From Galbula dea (lineage: Eukaryota; Chordata; Aves; Piciformes; Galbulidae), in contig VWZX01005703.1 of assembly GCA_013399015.1 (NCBI GenBank), forward strand, positions 186,001-250,000: a stretch of 64,000 nt of DNA, in the 5' to 3' direction. Shown here one piece after another: positions 1-12,700 of this stretch. The translations under genes were made by a program, and so were the position numbers. A model generated the notes under the pieces. That model was given only the letters and a program-made list of their open reading frames with translations. It was not told where the DNA came from and made no database searches. Each line of letters begins with the position of its first letter. Within the stretch, counting starts at the first letter, position 1.

Positions 1-627
1 CAGAAAACAGAAATACTAGATAGGTTCTTGGTGTGCCCCTCTCTTCTGTCCAGCATAACTGAGTTTGTTACCTCTTCTGAGGAGTTTCTTGCCCTCTCCT
101 GTGGTTTCTCACTGGCTCAAGGTTTGAAAATGAGCTGTGGCTCTTGAGGATTTTTAATGAAGAGGAAGGAAAGGTGGAAGTGAAGGATTGTGGTGTCCTC
201 CATCACCTTCTGCATGAGCTTTCTGGCTCCTGAAGGGTTTTTGTCTTGTAAACCACTCACCTTACACCTCACAAACTGGATCCTGCCACATGGACAGTGC
301 ATCTGGCCTGTAGGGTCCCTCTCCAAAGGGCCCCATGGGCAGCAGACATGGGCCATGAGCTGGAGGAGCTGTGGTCACCCACACTCAGCCACTGGCTTTT
401 CTGAGGGTCTCTCTCACCTGTGGTGAAGAAATCTTGTGTTACCGAGCCACAATGGACTGGGAGGGACTGTGAGGTGGTCTCTGAATGCCTCCCTTAATAG
501 GAAGGGTAGACTTCATGTCTTTTGAACCATTGGGGTTGAAAGATTGTATTTGCAGTGCTGTATTTGTACTCAGCACTACTGGGGTGAGGCTGCTTCCACA
601 TTTCAGTTGTCTCTCCTTCCTCTGCAG
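1..627 (+). other. Intron 1 (3' part) of the MEKK2/3-like gene
   Basis: Sequence upstream of the first in-window coding exon, ending in a pyrimidine-rich acceptor (ctctccttcctctgcag). No exon, promoter or repeat was recognised. The first exon and promoter must lie further left. Confidence 0.7.
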
Positions 628-737
628 ATGAAGAAGAAGCTCTGAACTCTATTATGAAGGATTTGGCAGCGTTGGGCAAGTGTGGGGGGCTGCTGGACAA
701 CAACAGGAATAAAAACAGTGTCCACTCCAACAAACAG
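628..737 (+). CDS. MAP3K3-like: MEKK2/3-like coding exon 2: N-terminal helix
   Basis: Acceptor tctgcag/AT, donor cag/GTAAGG. It encodes residues 2-38, beginning with the second part of Asp2 and then EEEALNSIMKDLAAL, matching the start of MAP3K3 (in human MEKK3 this helix binds CCM2). It ends phase 0 after SNKQ. The first two bases complete a split codon, so the initiator ATG plus G lies in an exon left of the window. No ATGG/GT donor occurs in bases 1-627. Confidence 0.93.
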
Positions 738-3700
738 GTAAGGCATGGCTTGAGTCCACCTCCAAGAGACAGAGAGGTGGGCATGGTGCTTCCCATGCTA
801 GGAGACCAGAGTTCAGATGTTAGAACTGAAGTTAACAAGTGTTGCAGGAGCTCAGCACATCAGACATAATTCTACTGAGGCATAAGCTTTAGGAGCTCTT
901 TCTGAAGAGGTGAAAAGAAGCTACAGGCATTCCTGTGTTGCAGAGCAGCAGAGTGATACCCCAGATCATTCCCAAATCCAGCAATAGAGCCTGAAACTGG
1001 TTTTATCTCCCAAGGCAGTTCTTAGTCTTGCTTAGCACTGAAAGTAGGAGACCTTGTTACAGGCTGTGCAGCTTTAAGATTTGGCTTAAATCAAATGTTT
1101 TCTATTGACAATGTTGATGAAATACAATAGTTATCATGAGCACATTCTACTTCAAATGTTTGTAAGACAGACTGCCCACTTCCAGCTGTAGACACCCAGG
1201 CTCTTTGGGGAGGAATCACAGAAGGTTAGGGGTTGGAAGAAACCTCAAAGGTCAGCTAGTCCAACCCCCTGGCAGAGCAGGATTCCCTAGAGGAGGCCAC
1301 ACAGGAATGCATCCAGGCAGCTTTGGAATCTCTTCAGAGATGTCATTCTTATAGAAAGTGTTTAAATATTAATTACTGATGTTTATGCTCCTAAACCATG
1401 GCATTTTGGCCCTGTTGCACATTCAGAGTTGATTTGATGAGCACAAACGTTGTCCCTTGAGCAATGTCAGCAACTATTTGCTGACACTGATACAATAGCT
1501 GCAATGGATTTAATAGCCTGTTTGTGGACAGATCAAATGCTGTGTGAACACAGAGTTGTGAAGAAGTAATTCAGTTGTCAATATAGCAAGGGGGGGGGAT
1601 GGAAAGAGGAGAAATAATGAAGAGAACCAGGAAGCTGCTGGAGAAACATGTGAACAAATCCACTTGGAATTCCACTTCTTGTACCGTGGCTTTAGAATGA
1701 GCTTGCAGTCAACTTTGCAGTTGCTGAATGCCTAGCAAAGAAGAAAACAAATGGTCATTTACTGTCGTCATGCATATTTAACGGCTCTTGTGCTGCTAAC
1801 AAAGAACTCTGGCTGCAGAGGGGAAATTGCTTTCCTGAATCCCTCTAGACTTCCTAGCCACATGCAGATGAAAACACGTGCACACGTCCCCTGCCTGTTT
1901 GAAGGTCTGTCCTGGCGGTAGCAGCTGTCCAAGTTGAATCATTGGATTTGTGTTCAGCTCATGCTGAAAGAAGTCCAAGATGTTGACAAAACTGACCAGA
2001 GAAATTCAGAGCTGGCTCTCTGCAGCTGCAGGCAAAGCAGACAGTCCAGCTCAGCTCTGGATGGCTCCGAGGGTAGCGTTTTCTGCAAGTTGATGGGTGG
2101 GGACAATACTGAGCCAGCTCGGGTTGCTTTCAGGCTTGCAAAGCTTTTTAGACTTCTCTTACAGAGATTTGTTTTCTCAGGGTTGGGGGAAGAAAATCCC
2201 TGCTGTCATTCTTGAAAACCATTGCTGTGAATGTTGCAGATAATTAACCAGATAATTAGTGGAAAATAAGGAAAAAAATAGTTTTGGTTGGCTGAATTTT
2301 TAGCTACATAAGTTCCATAAAGTTGACTCCTTACAATCAAATCTGTATCCACAGCTCATCCACTCTGTATTTTCATTTGGAAATCTCCAATAGTTATGTT
2401 GTGCTCTGATAGCAGCTGTAGAATTGTTGGCTGCCACTTGCATTTAATCTGATGGTATTAGGAATCAAACTTGCAGCATTGCCACTTGGAAAATGTCACC
2501 TCCTTTCTGGTTTTTCCTTCTCTCCATAAGCAGAGCAGCCATAGCTGCATGCTCATTGTTACTCAGAGCTCTCTGATGGAGGAGATGCAAACAGTCAGCA
2601 TCTTGATCTCTTCCTGCATCCTGGGTTGAGTCTTCAGACCAACAGGCCCCAGGAGATGAAGGGCGTTGGAGTATGGTGAATTGTTGCTTCACTAAATTGG
2701 ACTGCCTGGAACCAGTCTGGCTCCCAGGATGATGAGAGTCTAGTCTGTGAGGTGGGGAGTGGCCAAAGTAGGTGGAATGAGTGGAGATTTGGTTCGTGTT
2801 TGCAGCTCAGAAACTTTTAATCAACTTGTTTGGGTCACTTTTGGTGGTGTTTCCTCCTCCCCCCCTTGTTTTTTAGCACAGAAATCAATGTGTAGGGGGA
2901 GGGAAGATTGCTGTTGTCATGACTGTGATTTGTTGTTCCTTTGGTATTTGATGTTCCCCTTTTTTTTCCCCTGTCTTTTATTTTCTTCTGGGATCAGCTT
3001 GGCTGGTGGAGCTGAAGGATGCACTGCCCAGCCTCCCCTCTGGGAGAGGGAGTGAGGAATGGGGCATTTAGATGCTAAATTTTCCTCTGGGAATTTCATA
3101 GCAGATGCCTTCTGAGGCCCTACAGCAACATGCTCACACTGAAATACTTGGGGCTGGATGCTCAATGATTAGATTTAAAAAGAAATCAATCAATAATCTT
3201 TTTTCCCCCTGTGGAAAAAGGCTTTTGTGAGATATGGAGGTCCTTTGGTCAGTGTCCCAAACTTCCACTGAAAAACTCTTTAACAAGAATGTGTTGACAA
3301 ACTAGCCTGTCCCTTTGTGGCCTGCAGCAGTTTATTGCTCCACAGAGAAGCACAACCAAAGTGCTATCTCATCCCTGTCTGCTGGAGGGGTTCCTTAGTG
3401 TTCTTGACAGCAGTTGCCATTTTGAAGCCTGCCAGAGAGTATTCCTGGTAGGCCTGGGCCACACAAGAAAGCAGTCTCTGCTGGTATGTGCTACAGTGTC
3501 TCTTCCCCAAAATCCTGACAGTTCTGCTCAGATCATCTTATGAAATGAACATCCTTTGGCACAATGGTGTCAAAATCTTTCCATTGTTTTTCTAGTTTAC
3601 TTTCCTTACAAATGAGTTTAGGATTAAGCTGAGATTCTAGATGTCCAGTGCCTCGTGCTAGAACAAGCTGGAAACGAGCACAGCAGTATTGGATGCACAG

Positions 3701-6700
3701 TGCAGGTGAGTTTCCTCCCTTAGGTTGCCCAGGCAGCTTTTAGCAGATGTGGTGGCAGAGCTTGAATTTCCTGAGCCCTGGCCAGATGTGGCAGACTCTG
3801 TGTGTGCCTTTCTGCCCTGTGAGGAAACAGGGGAGAGAGATAGAGATGGACACCCTTTTCCTTCTGCATGGGAACCAGGATGCTCAAAAGGGAGCCATTC
3901 TTTGGGAACAGAGGGATCATCCTGACATTATTCCTAGTGCATCCTCTGCACTTATTATTCTTCCATTGTTCCCTTTTATCACTCTGCTATTCCTCATGCA
4001 TCTTCTGGCATGACTGGAAGGAGTCCTTTCAGACCATCTCCTTGACTGAACAGACAAAGGATTTTGTTTATAGCTGTGGTTCTGAAGAGGGGAGGGAGGA
4101 AACAGCAAAGATCTGCACTGTGATCACTAAAGGAAAAGATTAACAGGATCAGAGGGAAAGCCACAAAGAATTAGATATCCCAAACAGAAGCATGGAGGAG
4201 AAAGGAGCAATTATATTAACATTTTATTTTTTACATCTGCCTATTGCGGTGCACTTCCATTTATTTATATAAATGGTGCTTGGCAACTCACACTATGCAG
4301 TTGGTTGTCAGTGCTGTGCTTTGGTCTAATGACAAGGCATTGGCCTCTGTCACAGCTGATGACAGCTAGCAATTCCTCTGCCACTGTAATTCTGATTGCA
4401 AGTTCTCCCACAGCAATAAAGTCCTGTATTTGTGAGGAATGCTTTCCCAGGTACAAGAAATGTCAGACTGACCTAGAAGTTGTTCTTCTAGCAAATTACC
4501 TCTGGACTCCCTTTTCTCTGGCGAGTTGGATGCAAGACAAGGCTTGCTCATAACTTGAACAAAATACAGCTCATGTTCTAGGGCTTTCTGTAGGTCTTCA
4601 AGTAGCCTAAAAGGAGTTTAACTATGCCACCTGTTTTACTGTTTGGGAATATGATGGGGGGTCTATAAATATCACCTTGAAGAAGGAAGTCTGTGTGAGG
4701 AGATCTGCAGGAATTGCCCCAGCTCGAGAGCAGAAGCAGGGGACTAAGAGGAGAGCAGCCCTGGCTGGGAAGGCTTTGGCTGGAGATGGCAAAGGAAGAG
4801 GAGTCCCAAGGAGTTGAGGAAGAGGGTTTCCCTTGTCTGTGTGTGGAGCTGACTTGGGTGCTAACAGGGTAATACCAAGAAGTAATCCAGCTGGAAAAAA
4901 GCTATTCCCTGCCGGGTAGGGTGGCTTTGAATAAATATTTTGAAGCCTGTGATTTCAGCTGCTGTATAAAGCAGAAATATCTCTAACAGGGGAGCAGTGA
5001 ACCCTCTAAGACATCATCTTTCTCCTGGCCTCTGAGCTAGCCTCATCCTGGGCTTGCTTTTTCAGAGGACAAAGAGCTGTAAGGATCCAAGGGGAGCAGG
5101 ATCTTGTAGCTTCCACCCCCTGAGAGCAGAAGGGGGCAATCCCAGACAAACCCATTTCTGTCTGATTGCTGAATAACCCCAAGTGCGTGGGGGTTCTGTG
5201 CAGATAATTCCTCATGACGTGGCTTAGTCATCTCCTCCTGCGGTTTAGGGCCACGCGCCAGCTGTCTGCCTCCTAACGAACGTCCTGTTGCTAAAAGCAG
5301 GGGCGAGCACAGAGCTAATGCAAACAATCTGCATGGCAGAGAGGTACAGAAGTCCCCTCAGCCAGGCCCTGTGGTGCTGATTTCTCTTGACTGAAGCCAG
5401 AAGCTAAGGAGAAATCCCACTTTGTGGCTTTCTACGAGGGAGTAACTAGAGCCCTAGCGTTTGAACGCCGCACTGCTCAGTGGGGTGTTCTCGTTGTTTC
5501 CTAATGGAACAAGTAGAAAATGAGAGAAGTGACTAGAATCCCTCTGATCACCCTCCAGCATGCAGAAATGGGTCACCCTCATTGCCCCTGTTTTACACAG
5601 GGCAGAAACTGAGGCAAAGTTAAGTACTCGAAGTCTCATGGGTGAGTAAGACCAAAGCTGAAACGAGCTCCTCTTGGTGCAGTGCTGAAGAGACCAGGAG
5701 GCCCCTTGTGATGATTTCTTTTTTCCCCCCTGCCTTTCTTGACCTCAGAATGGTTAATGCTGGAGTCAGAGGCTTTGTCCCAAGTGGTTTATGAGGCAAA
5801 CATGGATTTGGGTGGAAGAAGTGAACCAAAGGCTCTGTCCCTGTGGTGTCTCAGCATGGGCAAAGCTGTCTTCTGGTTCAGTTTGACAGGAGCAGCTTGA
5901 AAAGCAAGCCACAGAGGTGGAGTCTAATCAGAATGCTGTTTCTGATGGCAGCTGAGTTTGGGAGGAGGAGAGGACATAGTGGGGGGGAAGTCTTTAAACT
6001 TGACACTCACTGAGGATTTTGCAGCCTGGCAGTTTTGGGTGCTTCAGCTCTCAGTGCCATGCTACAGTGTGTGCAGATATGAAGGTGTGGGACTGTCTCT
6101 TCTGCTGTGTCCATATATGCAGTCGGTGGCATCGAGGTGATGCAGTGAGGGTGTCCTCTGTGCCATCAGACACCTCTTTCCAAGGGCATGGTGTTGCTCA
6201 GCTTGGACCTGTGCCCTGATCTGCTCAACCCTCTGGGTGTTCAACAGCAAGGGTGCTCAACACTGTCTGTTCCTCCAAAGCTGCTTCCATTTTAGGCCTA
6301 ACAGCATGTTTTCCCCTTCTCTGTGTGTGCTTTTATTACAAACAGCAGTCAGCTCCTTGGGGATCTGTGTAGAAGATCATGATTCACCTCATTTGGAAAG
6401 ACTACTTCCATTTTTTTCCAGTGTTTTCCTTAATCTAAACCAGCACACAAGGCTGCTTGCTCCAGCTCCAGAGGCCGAGCTGGTTGCACAGTCACCAGCC
6501 AAGTAGGCAGAAGCAGTTGCCCCCTTCTCCTTCTCCAAATCTTGTCAGCACTTCCTCTGAAGCTTGGCACTTGTGGTCTTTTTGTGAAATTAGGAGTTTT
6601 GAGGAAGGAGCTAAAAATACCTCAAGGAAAGCCTGGAAAGATGGTGATGGGTTTGTGGCCACTGTGCTGGCTTTGCCTTTTCCTTCCCAAGGCAGATGGC

Positions 6701-9700
6701 AAGAAAGAGTAAAAGCCCAATTGTTAGTGGGGCTGGAGGAAATGCCGGTGCAAGTGTCTCAGAGAAAAAATGACTCCAGAAATGAAGGGGATTAACTCTG
6801 GTATTTCCTGTCAGTGTTGTCTCTGAGCTTGTTTGTGTCCCAGCAGGGCCTAGAGGCACCAGCCCAGCTGGGACCTGGGCTCCTCCGTGCCCCACGTTGG
6901 ACACAAACGCACGTGGAGAGGGAAGGTTGCTCAGTGCATACAGCCCAGCAGATCAAACATCTCCATCTTATGCTTGGCTCTGCCACTCTGCTTGGTAGAA
7001 TGAATCACAGAGTGGTTTGGGTTGGAAGGACCTTTAAAGATGGTTTAGTCCAACCCCTCTGCAGTGAGCAGGGACAGCTGCAACTGGATGAGGTTGCTCA
7101 AAGCTTTGTCCACCTGGGCCTTGACAATTTCCAGTGATGGAGCATCCACAGCTTCTCTGGGCAACCTCTTGAGTGTCTCTCCAACCTCATAATAAAAACT
7201 TTTCTTCCTTATATCCAACCTAAATCTAGCCTCCTGCAGTTTAAAACTATTGCCCCTTGTCCTGTCAGTACAGGACCAAGTAAAAGTCTCTCTCCATCCT
7301 ATAAAGCCACCTTTATGTAGTGAAAGGCTGCAATAAGGTCTCCCTGGAGCTGCCTTGTCCACAGACTAGGGTTTTCTTCACACCTTGTGCCTTCATGCCT
7401 CAGTTTCCCCTCGTTGCTCTGTTACCTGCCTCAGCTTTGGCAGTGCTCCATGAAACCACTGCTGAAATCCTCTGCCAGAGCTCAGTGTTTAAGGCTGGTA
7501 CCCTGTGGCATGGCCTTGCCCCTCTCCTCCACACATGCCCTTCTTGGGTGTCTGAGCTTGTCCTACACCAACTAATGACCTCTTGGTTGTTGGGAGAACA
7601 AGGCTGCCATTAACCTTATTTGTCATCTGATGGCAGGAGGGTAAATAGCACAACGTGGATTGTGCAAGGGCAAGTCACTATTGTCTTCATTCCTCACAAC
7701 ATTGCAGAAAGAGAGTAGGACCCTGCAACCTCCACAACCTGCACCTCTTCTGTGACCTGCCCTCAATCATTTGCATGTTGTGTTGTGGCCCTTACAGAGA
7801 AGATTCTGCTCCTGCCTTCCCCTTGATTGTGTGTTTGAGATGGCTGGGTTCAGACTGGTGTGAGATTTTACTGCAGCACTTGGCAGTGCCCCAGACTCCC
7901 TGTGTAATCTCAAACCAGTTGCTCCACACCAGATTTCCATGGGTGTAAAAACTCACAGCCTGCTCTAGCATTTAGGAAGTGGTTTGCATCCCCTGGGACT
8001 TCCTTTGCTTGGGGCACTGCCCACTTCTTTTTTTTTTTTCTTTTAAGGAAAAAAGTATTTGTTGCTGATAGCAGTCATGAATTCAGCTTTAGCTGTGGGT
8101 CAGAAACATGAGCAAGCCAAGGGAAGACTGAAAAAATCTGTTACCAGCTCCTCAGTCAGTAGATAGAGATATTTATCCCTCTTACAAATGCTTGTGAGGT
8201 TAAGGTCTTGCTTTCTTTGAGGGAGGTGAGAGGTTAGTGTATTTTACAGTAGAAAAAAAATGATCTGAGTTAGAACTGAAGTGAGTTTTCATTCCCCTGT
8301 TGCAACCAGTGTGTTTGCTGCTCTGCTCAGTGAGGGGCAGCTGGCTTCTCTTGGCTTCCAGCCACAGCACATCAGCCCTTTTGTTGATGTAGAAGAAAAG
8401 GATGCAGCAGGGTCGTGGCTCTTTCTTTTTTTTCCTTCTTTTCTGCTCTCTGGAGCTTTGTCCAAGTGTTTTGACATTTCCCAGCCACAAGCTGTTTTCC
8501 CAAACTTATTTGTCTGCAGAATTTGTGTTGCTCAGCATAAACAGGCAGCGTGTGCTACATCCCAGCTCGGGGGAGTGTTTGGGTCTGTGCTGAAAGTGAA
8601 ACCTGTGTTTTGAAAGGTTTCCTGCAGTGAGGCCAGAGCTGCATGAGCTTTTCCCCTTACATGTCCTGCTCCTTTGTAAGGAGAAACCTTGAAAGTTCCT
8701 TGCTCTCTTTTTTTTTTCCCCCTCTTACTTTAGAGTGAAGCTTTGCAGAGCTCTGTGCAGTGAACCCACACTGACTGATTCATTGCCAGCATCCAGGAGG
8801 GATGAACCAACCAGGCCCTGTTCAGAGAGGCACATGCAAATAAAAATTGGCATAAAAGAGCCCATTTCCAACAGAGATAATCCAAGGTGGCAATCCCACT
8901 CCTGTTTGCCTGTCTCTCTAGAGTGATTTTGACCTTCAACACTAGGTTGGTTATGATCATCTCCTTCTGAATTTTAGACTGCTTTAGAGTCAGTCTGATA
9001 TTTTTATGAGTTGGGGCTGGTTCTAGAAGCAAACCTGGGGTTTGCCCAAATGTTGTGGGGCTGGAGAACTGGCTATAGATACCAAGGTGATGTAAGTGCC
9101 TGCTCAGCATAGGCCTGTAACACTGGAGTGCCCCAGTTGGTGACTGTCCTGGCACTGATTCGTCCCAGCCTTTCTGAAAACACAGAAATTCCAGGAGTAG
9201 AGATAAAAAGGATGTGTTTCAGATGATCCAACATGTTTACCCTGAATCTGGTGGGGGTTTTTTTTCAGCTTTTCAACGAATTGCCTCCAGCTTTAACTTC
9301 TTGAACCTCAGTGGGTGTTTGCAGAACTCGAGGAGCTGGCAGGTTAAAAATAGACCTGCAGACGCCCATCCAGCTCATTTTCCTCATGAGAGACAAAGCT
9401 GTTGCACTGGGGCTCTGCTTTCCCTCTGAGAGGATGGAAAGTGTGCCTTCACGTGCTGGCAGTGCAGGGTTAGAGATAAGGCCCTTGCTCAGGAAGGGCT
9501 GGCACTCACCCATTGGGGGATAGTCCCTGGGAGATGCAGGCAGTGCAGGACCGAGCCCTCCTTCGTGTTACATCTTGGGAGGGAAATAGAAAGCACTTCT
9601 TCCTCCAGGGCAAGAGAATTACTCTTTGAGGAGGGTTGTGTGCACTGGTGGGGGCAAAGCCTTGGTTAACTGGGGTGATTAAACCTAGTCTGGGGCTTTA

Positions 9701-12700
9701 AGGGGGTTTTGATCTGCCTTGGAGACCATCAGAACATCCATGAGCCAAGGGGTGCTAGAGGGATGCTTGGCTCAGGTGTGGTCTGAGAAGCTGAATGAGT
9801 GAAAAGGCTCCTTGGGGTCTTGGCTGCTGCTAAATGTGCACACACAGATGATGAGTGAGAGAAGTGGCTTTTCCTAGTGTGTGCACAGTTATGTGCCCAG
9901 TCTGCCTGTGACTCTGCTGCCTCTTCCTTGGGTAGATGTAATGATTTCTTTTGAGGTAAGCACTAGGTCAGGTCAGGGTGGGCATTTCCTGTGTGTAGTC
10001 TAGTGAAGACTGCTGTACCTTGTATTTTGTAGGTCCTAACAAAATAACAGCTACCTCTACAACCACTACAACACTTTTAAAATCTAAGACTCTCTCTCCA
10101 CTTCCATTATAGGATGTTTGCTTTTACTTCTCATTTCTTTGTCCCAAATATTCCTGTGCTCTATTAAACATCCTCTGAGCTTTGCTTTTTGGGTTTCCAA
10201 CAGAAAAGTACTGTAAAAGAACAATAAAAGCATGGGAAGTGCTGAAGATGGACAGACATCAGACACTTAACATGTTTGCCTCTTTGACAGTAATGCCTTG
10301 TTCCCAGCTGGGTTCAGAGCAGGCACCATTTTCCATTTCTATCAGTGCACTTTGTTAGGGCTAACAGTCAGACAGATGAGTGAGCATCTTGTTTGTCACT
10401 CAAGACCTTGTTGTTTACAAAAAGCCATTTCTCAGCAATATGGAATTTCCCCAAAGTCCACAAGTCCCTGCATAGACTGGATGCCCATGGGAGTTAGGGG
10501 AGTCTGCCTAAGAACTGCTGTCAGGTTGGGATTTGCAAGTTAGTCTGGGATGCAGTTTGAGTCCTAACTGTTTCCTGCTTTTTCTTTCAGCAGCGAAATG
10601 TCAGGATCAAGTTTGAGTATGAAGGAGAGAAAAGGTATGTACCTATCCCAGTCCCCCACAGGTAGAGGGACAAATTAACTATTTTTTTTTACCCAGTGTC
10701 ATCCTACTGACTGCAGCCAGTTGCAGATGAGCTCACAGCAAGATTTGTTCCCCTAAAATCCTCTACAAGTTTATATGCAAGAGCCTGATGGCCACAAGTA
10801 CCTGCTGGGTTTTGCACACAGGCTAGTTCCAAGCTGGAAGTCATTCAATGCTTCTTACCAGGGACCTAGGGTACACACTAGGTTCCTTTTGCTCTTTTGA
10901 ATTCTTAAGTCCTGCTGAACCACAGCTGAGCTACAGCTCTACAGAAGTGTGTCTTTTGATTAGCAGCCTGTGACAGTTACTGAAGATAACCAGATTTTGG
11001 GCATGGGTCCCATAAAAATAGAGTTGAGAGTTAAAACTCACCCACCCTTCCCTGCTTGACATTTTCATGGAGTCACCTCTGCTTGGTGACTGTGGCAGGG
11101 CAGGACACAGGGCTGGAAACTCAAGGCTGATGATCCAAGCTGCATATTAAGGCCAAAAAAAATTTAAGTAATGTTACTGTAGGGCTAGACTATACCTGCT
11201 GATCTGTACTTGTGATGGCACAGGAGAGCCCCAGGATGCCAAACTGCATCATGCTCTCTTCCTTCCCTTCTCCCTGTTCAGGGCCAGTTGCTGAAAATGG
11301 AGATGATAAATCACTGACCAGTGCCTGATCCTTGGTCTTCTCCAGTGAAGGGCTGCTGGACTTTCTGTTCCACCTGTACCCCACAGGAGGGGGAGGAGCA
11401 GGAGAGCTACAAGGATTTTTGGTAGCTATTCTTGCAGGGTAGATTGAAGTCCCCCTGAGGGCATAGCAGACGAGCAGCATTTTTCTGAGTGTAAAAGCAA
11501 GGAGCAAGCTTTATGCTTTGCAAGAGAATACAGGTCCTTTCCTTTCTTCTGAACTGTCAATCTAATCCCAAATGCCAGCATGCTTCTAGTGGATTGAGCC
11601 TGTTGTTGTGTTTGTTGTGTGTGTACAGGATCATCCAGTTCCCAAGGCCAGTCAGATTCAAAGAGGTGGTGCAGAAGGTGACGGATGCTTTTGGACAGAC
11701 AATGGACCTGGTCTGTGTGAACAATGAGGTACTCCTCCCCTTATTACCCAGGGGGACTTCTGGGGTGCCTCCTGCCTACCTTCAGAATTGAGCAGTGGTT
11801 TGTTCTGAAGGCACTAATTCAGTCTTGTCCATGGATGTGAAGAAAATCTTCTTTTGTGGTTCCAGGCTAGTGAGCGTAGAAGAGCTGCTGTCTGGACACA
11901 GCTCAGTGGGGTCCTCAAACTCCAAGCCAGGCTTTTCCCTTCTCACAGTTGTTTCAATTAAGAGCTATTAAATGATGACACAGGAACATTTTCTTTCCCC
12001 CAGAACAAAAAAAATCCCCCTAACTCAAATAAGGGGAGGAATTAGGTAACTGAGATGATGGGAGGCATTGTCAGTTCAGCTGCATTTAAGACCCTTTGGG
12101 CAACAGGACCAACTTTGATTGTCTGGTTGGTGAGAGCACACACAGGAAAACATCTGAGACCAAATGGCTTTCCTGAGAGCCACATGAGGTGACTGTAGGT
12201 TACTGTGTGTTTGGGTTGGATAAGTTAAGCCTTCCCATCTTCAGGGCAGTTGGAGCATGGTGAAATCCAGAGCATGAGGGACCTTGGTGCTGATAGTGTA
12301 ATTCTATCTAGTACTGACTCTTTCACCCCAAAAGCCTGGAATGATGTGCATGTTCTTTTGGTTAGGTCTGTAGTGAAATGTGTATCACTGGAGGTTCCTC
12401 AAGCAGGTCCTGTGGCCACACACAAGCAACCAAGAAACCCTAACTCTGCAATCCTTGCATTTTAGGGCTTGAAGACATTTCTTCCCCAACCTTTGTCATA
12501 ACATAGGCCACTGTGTTTTTCCAGCCTTTGCTCTGAGCCCAGCATTGTGTCTGAAAGGAGAGTACTGATGAGGCCTTTCCCTAGAAGGGGGCAATCCTTG
12601 GCATCTGTTTTGGTGTGCTCAGTGTTTTCTTGTGAGACATCTTGCCATGAGCTGGGTAGGCATCTGGAGCCACTGGACTCTTAAGGTGGGTTTGGCTTTG

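Larger units (their letters stand above)
738..10593 (+). other. Intron 2 of the MEKK2/3-like gene (9.9 kb)
   Basis: The largest intron in the window. It holds two minus-oriented CR1 fragments (about 1213-1342 and 7002-7352), one CORE-SINE/MIR-like fragment (about 5570-5670) and several T-rich tracts. No other gene was recognised in it on either strand. Confidence 0.8.

Noticed and set aside
8730..9155. 141-codon minus-strand open frame in intron 2
   Set aside because: No recognisable domain, unremarkable composition and no splice context; treated as chance.
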